24,765 nucleotides of DNA, taken from assembly GCA_002482965.1 (NCBI GenBank), contig DLGZ01000047.1, positions 137,941-162,705 of the forward strand, in the 5' to 3' direction. The stretch comes from Verrucomicrobiaceae bacterium UBA7681 (GTDB taxonomy: Bacteria; Verrucomicrobiota; Verrucomicrobiia; Verrucomicrobiales; Verrucomicrobiaceae). Positions 23,694 to 24,765 of this stretch are shown here, piece by piece. Numbering within the stretch: the stretch's first letter is position 1; each line of letters starts with the position of its first letter. The translations under genes and the position numbers were made by a program. A model generated the notes under the pieces. That model saw only the letters and a program-made list of their open reading frames with translations, was not told where the DNA came from and made no database searches.

Positions 23694-24247
23694 TGGCCCG
23701 CATCGTCCGCAGTCCCACCGCTGCTGCCGTGACGCCCGCGGTCGAACGCGTCCTGGCGATTGACCCGGCACTGCGCAAAACGGGCTGGGCCGTGGTGGAA
23801 AGTGCCGCTGGTGTGGTGCGTGCGATTGAATGGGGCGTGATTCATAACAAGCCCGCCCTGCTCCCCTCTGGCTGTCTTGTGGCCATTCGCACCGGCTTGA
23901 ATGATGTCATCACGCGGCACGCGCCGACGGTGTGCGCCATTGAATCCACCATCTTCGTGCAGAGCTACAAGACCGCCATCGTGCTGGGTACGGCACGCGG
24001 TGCCTGCCTGATCGCCGCTGCCGAGCACGGGCTGCCGATCTACGAATATGCCCCGCGTGAAATCAAACAGGCCGCCGTGGGGCGTGGTGCTGCGCAGAAA
24101 GACCAGGTGGCCTTCATGGTACGCGCCCAGCTCCATCTGCGAGAAACGCCGGAGCCTGATGCCGCCGACGCCCTGGCTGCGGCGATCACCCATTTTCAAA
24201 ACAGCGCCGCCGCACGGATCACGGAACGTGAAGCGCGGCGGGTGTGA
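23693..24247 (+). CDS. ruvC: Crossover junction endodeoxyribonuclease RuvC
   Basis: The 184-residue resolvase has all four acidic catalytic residues: D24 in AIDPALRKTGW, E84 in CAIESTIF, and D156 and D159 in PDAADALAAAI. The conserved KQAAVGRGAAQKDQV block is also present. RuvC cuts Holliday junctions as a dimer together with RuvAB. About 16 residues precede the usual start of the family, perhaps an N-terminal extension; a later start is not available at a suitable ATG. ruvA and ruvB are not adjacent. The gene overlaps the DoxX-like gene by one base and ends 8 bases before the convergent SET gene. Confidence 0.94.
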   Translation: MARIVRSPTAAAVTPAVERVLAIDPALRKTGWAVVESAAGVVRAIEWGVIHNKPALLPSGCLVAIRTGLNDVITRHAPTVCAIESTIFVQSYKTAIVLGTARGACLIAAAEHGLPIYEYAPREIKQAAVGRGAAQKDQVAFMVRAQLHLRETPEPDAADALAAAITHFQNSAAARITEREARRV

Positions 24248-24255
24248 GGAGTGCG

Positions 24256-24765
24256 CTACTTTTTCTTCTTTGCCAGCGGCTTCTTGGCTGACGTCTTTTT
24301 AGCTGAAGTCTTCTTTGCAGGCGCTGTGGCGTTCTTCGCTTCGGCGAGCTTTAGCCTCTTCTTTTTGATATCCTGCTCAGCCTTCTCCATCCTCTTCAGC
24401 AGCTTGGGCCACTGCTTTTCTTCCACGATGAAGCCGACACAGCGCTCTGCGCCGCAGCGGCAGGGATGCTCATCCCAGGTGTCCACATCAAAACCGTAGT
24501 TGTAGGTCAGCTCTTCGCCGCCCTTGATCTCGCGCAAGGAATAGATCCAGATGCGTCCGCGGATGATGTAGGCCTCGCAGTTGGGGGCGCAGGAATGATT
24601 GATGTAGCGTGCGGGATTTTTCCCTTTGGCGCCATCAACGTCGTAGCGCTGGTTCAGGGTGAACACGTAGACGGCGGCACAGCCGGTCTTTTTGGACTTC
24701 TCGACGAGCGCCTCGCCACGCCGGGTGGATTCCGCCTTGGTGATTTTTTCACCGATGTATTCGAT
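24256..24765 (-). CDS. SET-domain lysine methyltransferase-like protein with Lys-rich tail (5' end outside window)
   Basis: The frame is open at the window's right edge; 169 residues are visible. IEYIGEKIT, YVFTLNQRYDVDG, ARYINHSCAPNCEA (NHSC, cofactor/substrate pocket), IWIYSLREIKGGEELTYNYGF (catalytic tyrosine region) and the zinc-binding post-SET motif CRCGAERC follow in the order of eukaryotic SET methyltransferases. The last 24 residues are almost only Lys, Ala, Pro, Ser and Thr, with a repeated AKKTSAKKTS and a KKKK end, like linker-histone H1 or bacterial H1-like tails. Cognate histones are not in the window. A protein lysine methyltransferase is the family expectation; the substrate is unknown. 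The missing N-terminus should hold the first part of the SET fold. Confidence 0.9.
   Translation of the reverse strand: MEYIGEKITKAESTRRGEALVEKSKKTGCAAVYVFTLNQRYDVDGAKGKNPARYINHSCAPNCEAYIIRGRIWIYSLREIKGGEELTYNYGFDVDTWDEHPCRCGAERCVGFIVEEKQWPKLLKRMEKAEQDIKKKRLKLAEAKNATAPAKKTSAKKTSAKKPLAKKKK

Noticed and set aside
1..24765. CRISPR arrays, insertion sequences or prophage genes.
   Set aside because: No regularly spaced repeats, transposase, integrase or phage structural genes are visible; the repeats present are dispersed palindromes.

Overview
The window looks like a chromosomal segment of a Verrucomicrobia/Planctomycetes-type bacterium; a Prosthecobacter/Verrucomicrobium-like genome is my best guess. 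The reasons are a high-GC background and a dense set of secreted proteins typical of that superphylum: a 3-keto-disaccharide hydrolase (DUF1080) end, a PPC-domain secreted protein, an FAD-dependent oxidoreductase with a golvesin-like C-terminus, a DUF3604 protein, a sulfatase with a CxPCR active site and a Tat-exported Gfo/Idh/MocA oxidoreductase. GC-rich palindromic intergenic repeats fit the same group. Recognisable Shine-Dalgarno sequences are almost absent. The assignment is inference; there is no rRNA or other marker here.

Layout. 1-2161 (+): end of a DUF1080 gene, then a two-gene unit of a secreted dienelactone-hydrolase-like enzyme and a TraB/TIKI-like protein. 2162-2559: repeat-rich spacer. 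2560-7650 (-): probable operon of FAD oxidoreductase, small membrane protein and large PPC-domain protein, divergent from the DUF3604 gene (7729-10332, +). 10333-10541: hairpin-rich convergent spacer. 10542-12314 (-): NodT-type outer-membrane efflux lipoprotein and a small unknown protein. 12410-15587 (+): sulfatase, then an unknown secreted helical protein behind a near-consensus promoter built from two palindromes. 15588-16030: spacer with REP-like hairpins. 16031-16669 (+): a low-GC DCL/DUF3223 gene that looks acquired. 16686-17770 (-): YggS-type PLP protein and an S4 RNA-binding protein overlapping by 4 nt. 17842-19158 (+): Gfo/Idh/MocA oxidoreductase. 19159-19432: second copy of the repeat found at 2198-2383, plus a tRNA-like 5' fragment. 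19433-21469 (-): OppF-type ATPase and a RodA/FtsW-type SEDS protein. 21557-24247 (+): Ser/Thr kinase with an HLD catalytic loop, polysaccharide-export-like lipoprotein, DoxX-like membrane protein, RuvC. 24256-24765 (-): SET-domain protein with an H1-like Lys/Ala tail, cut by the window end.

Together the first 19 kb reads as a scavenging secretome (sugar, sulfated-glycan and ester chemistry in the periplasm or outside). The last 5 kb mixes housekeeping functions (cell-wall elongation, Holliday-junction resolution) with signalling and export. I see no complete mobile element, CRISPR array, rRNA or intact tRNA. The items most worth a second look are the SET protein, the predicted leaderless palindromic promoter at 14071-14111, the DCL gene, and the paired repeats at 2198-2383 and 19209-19389.
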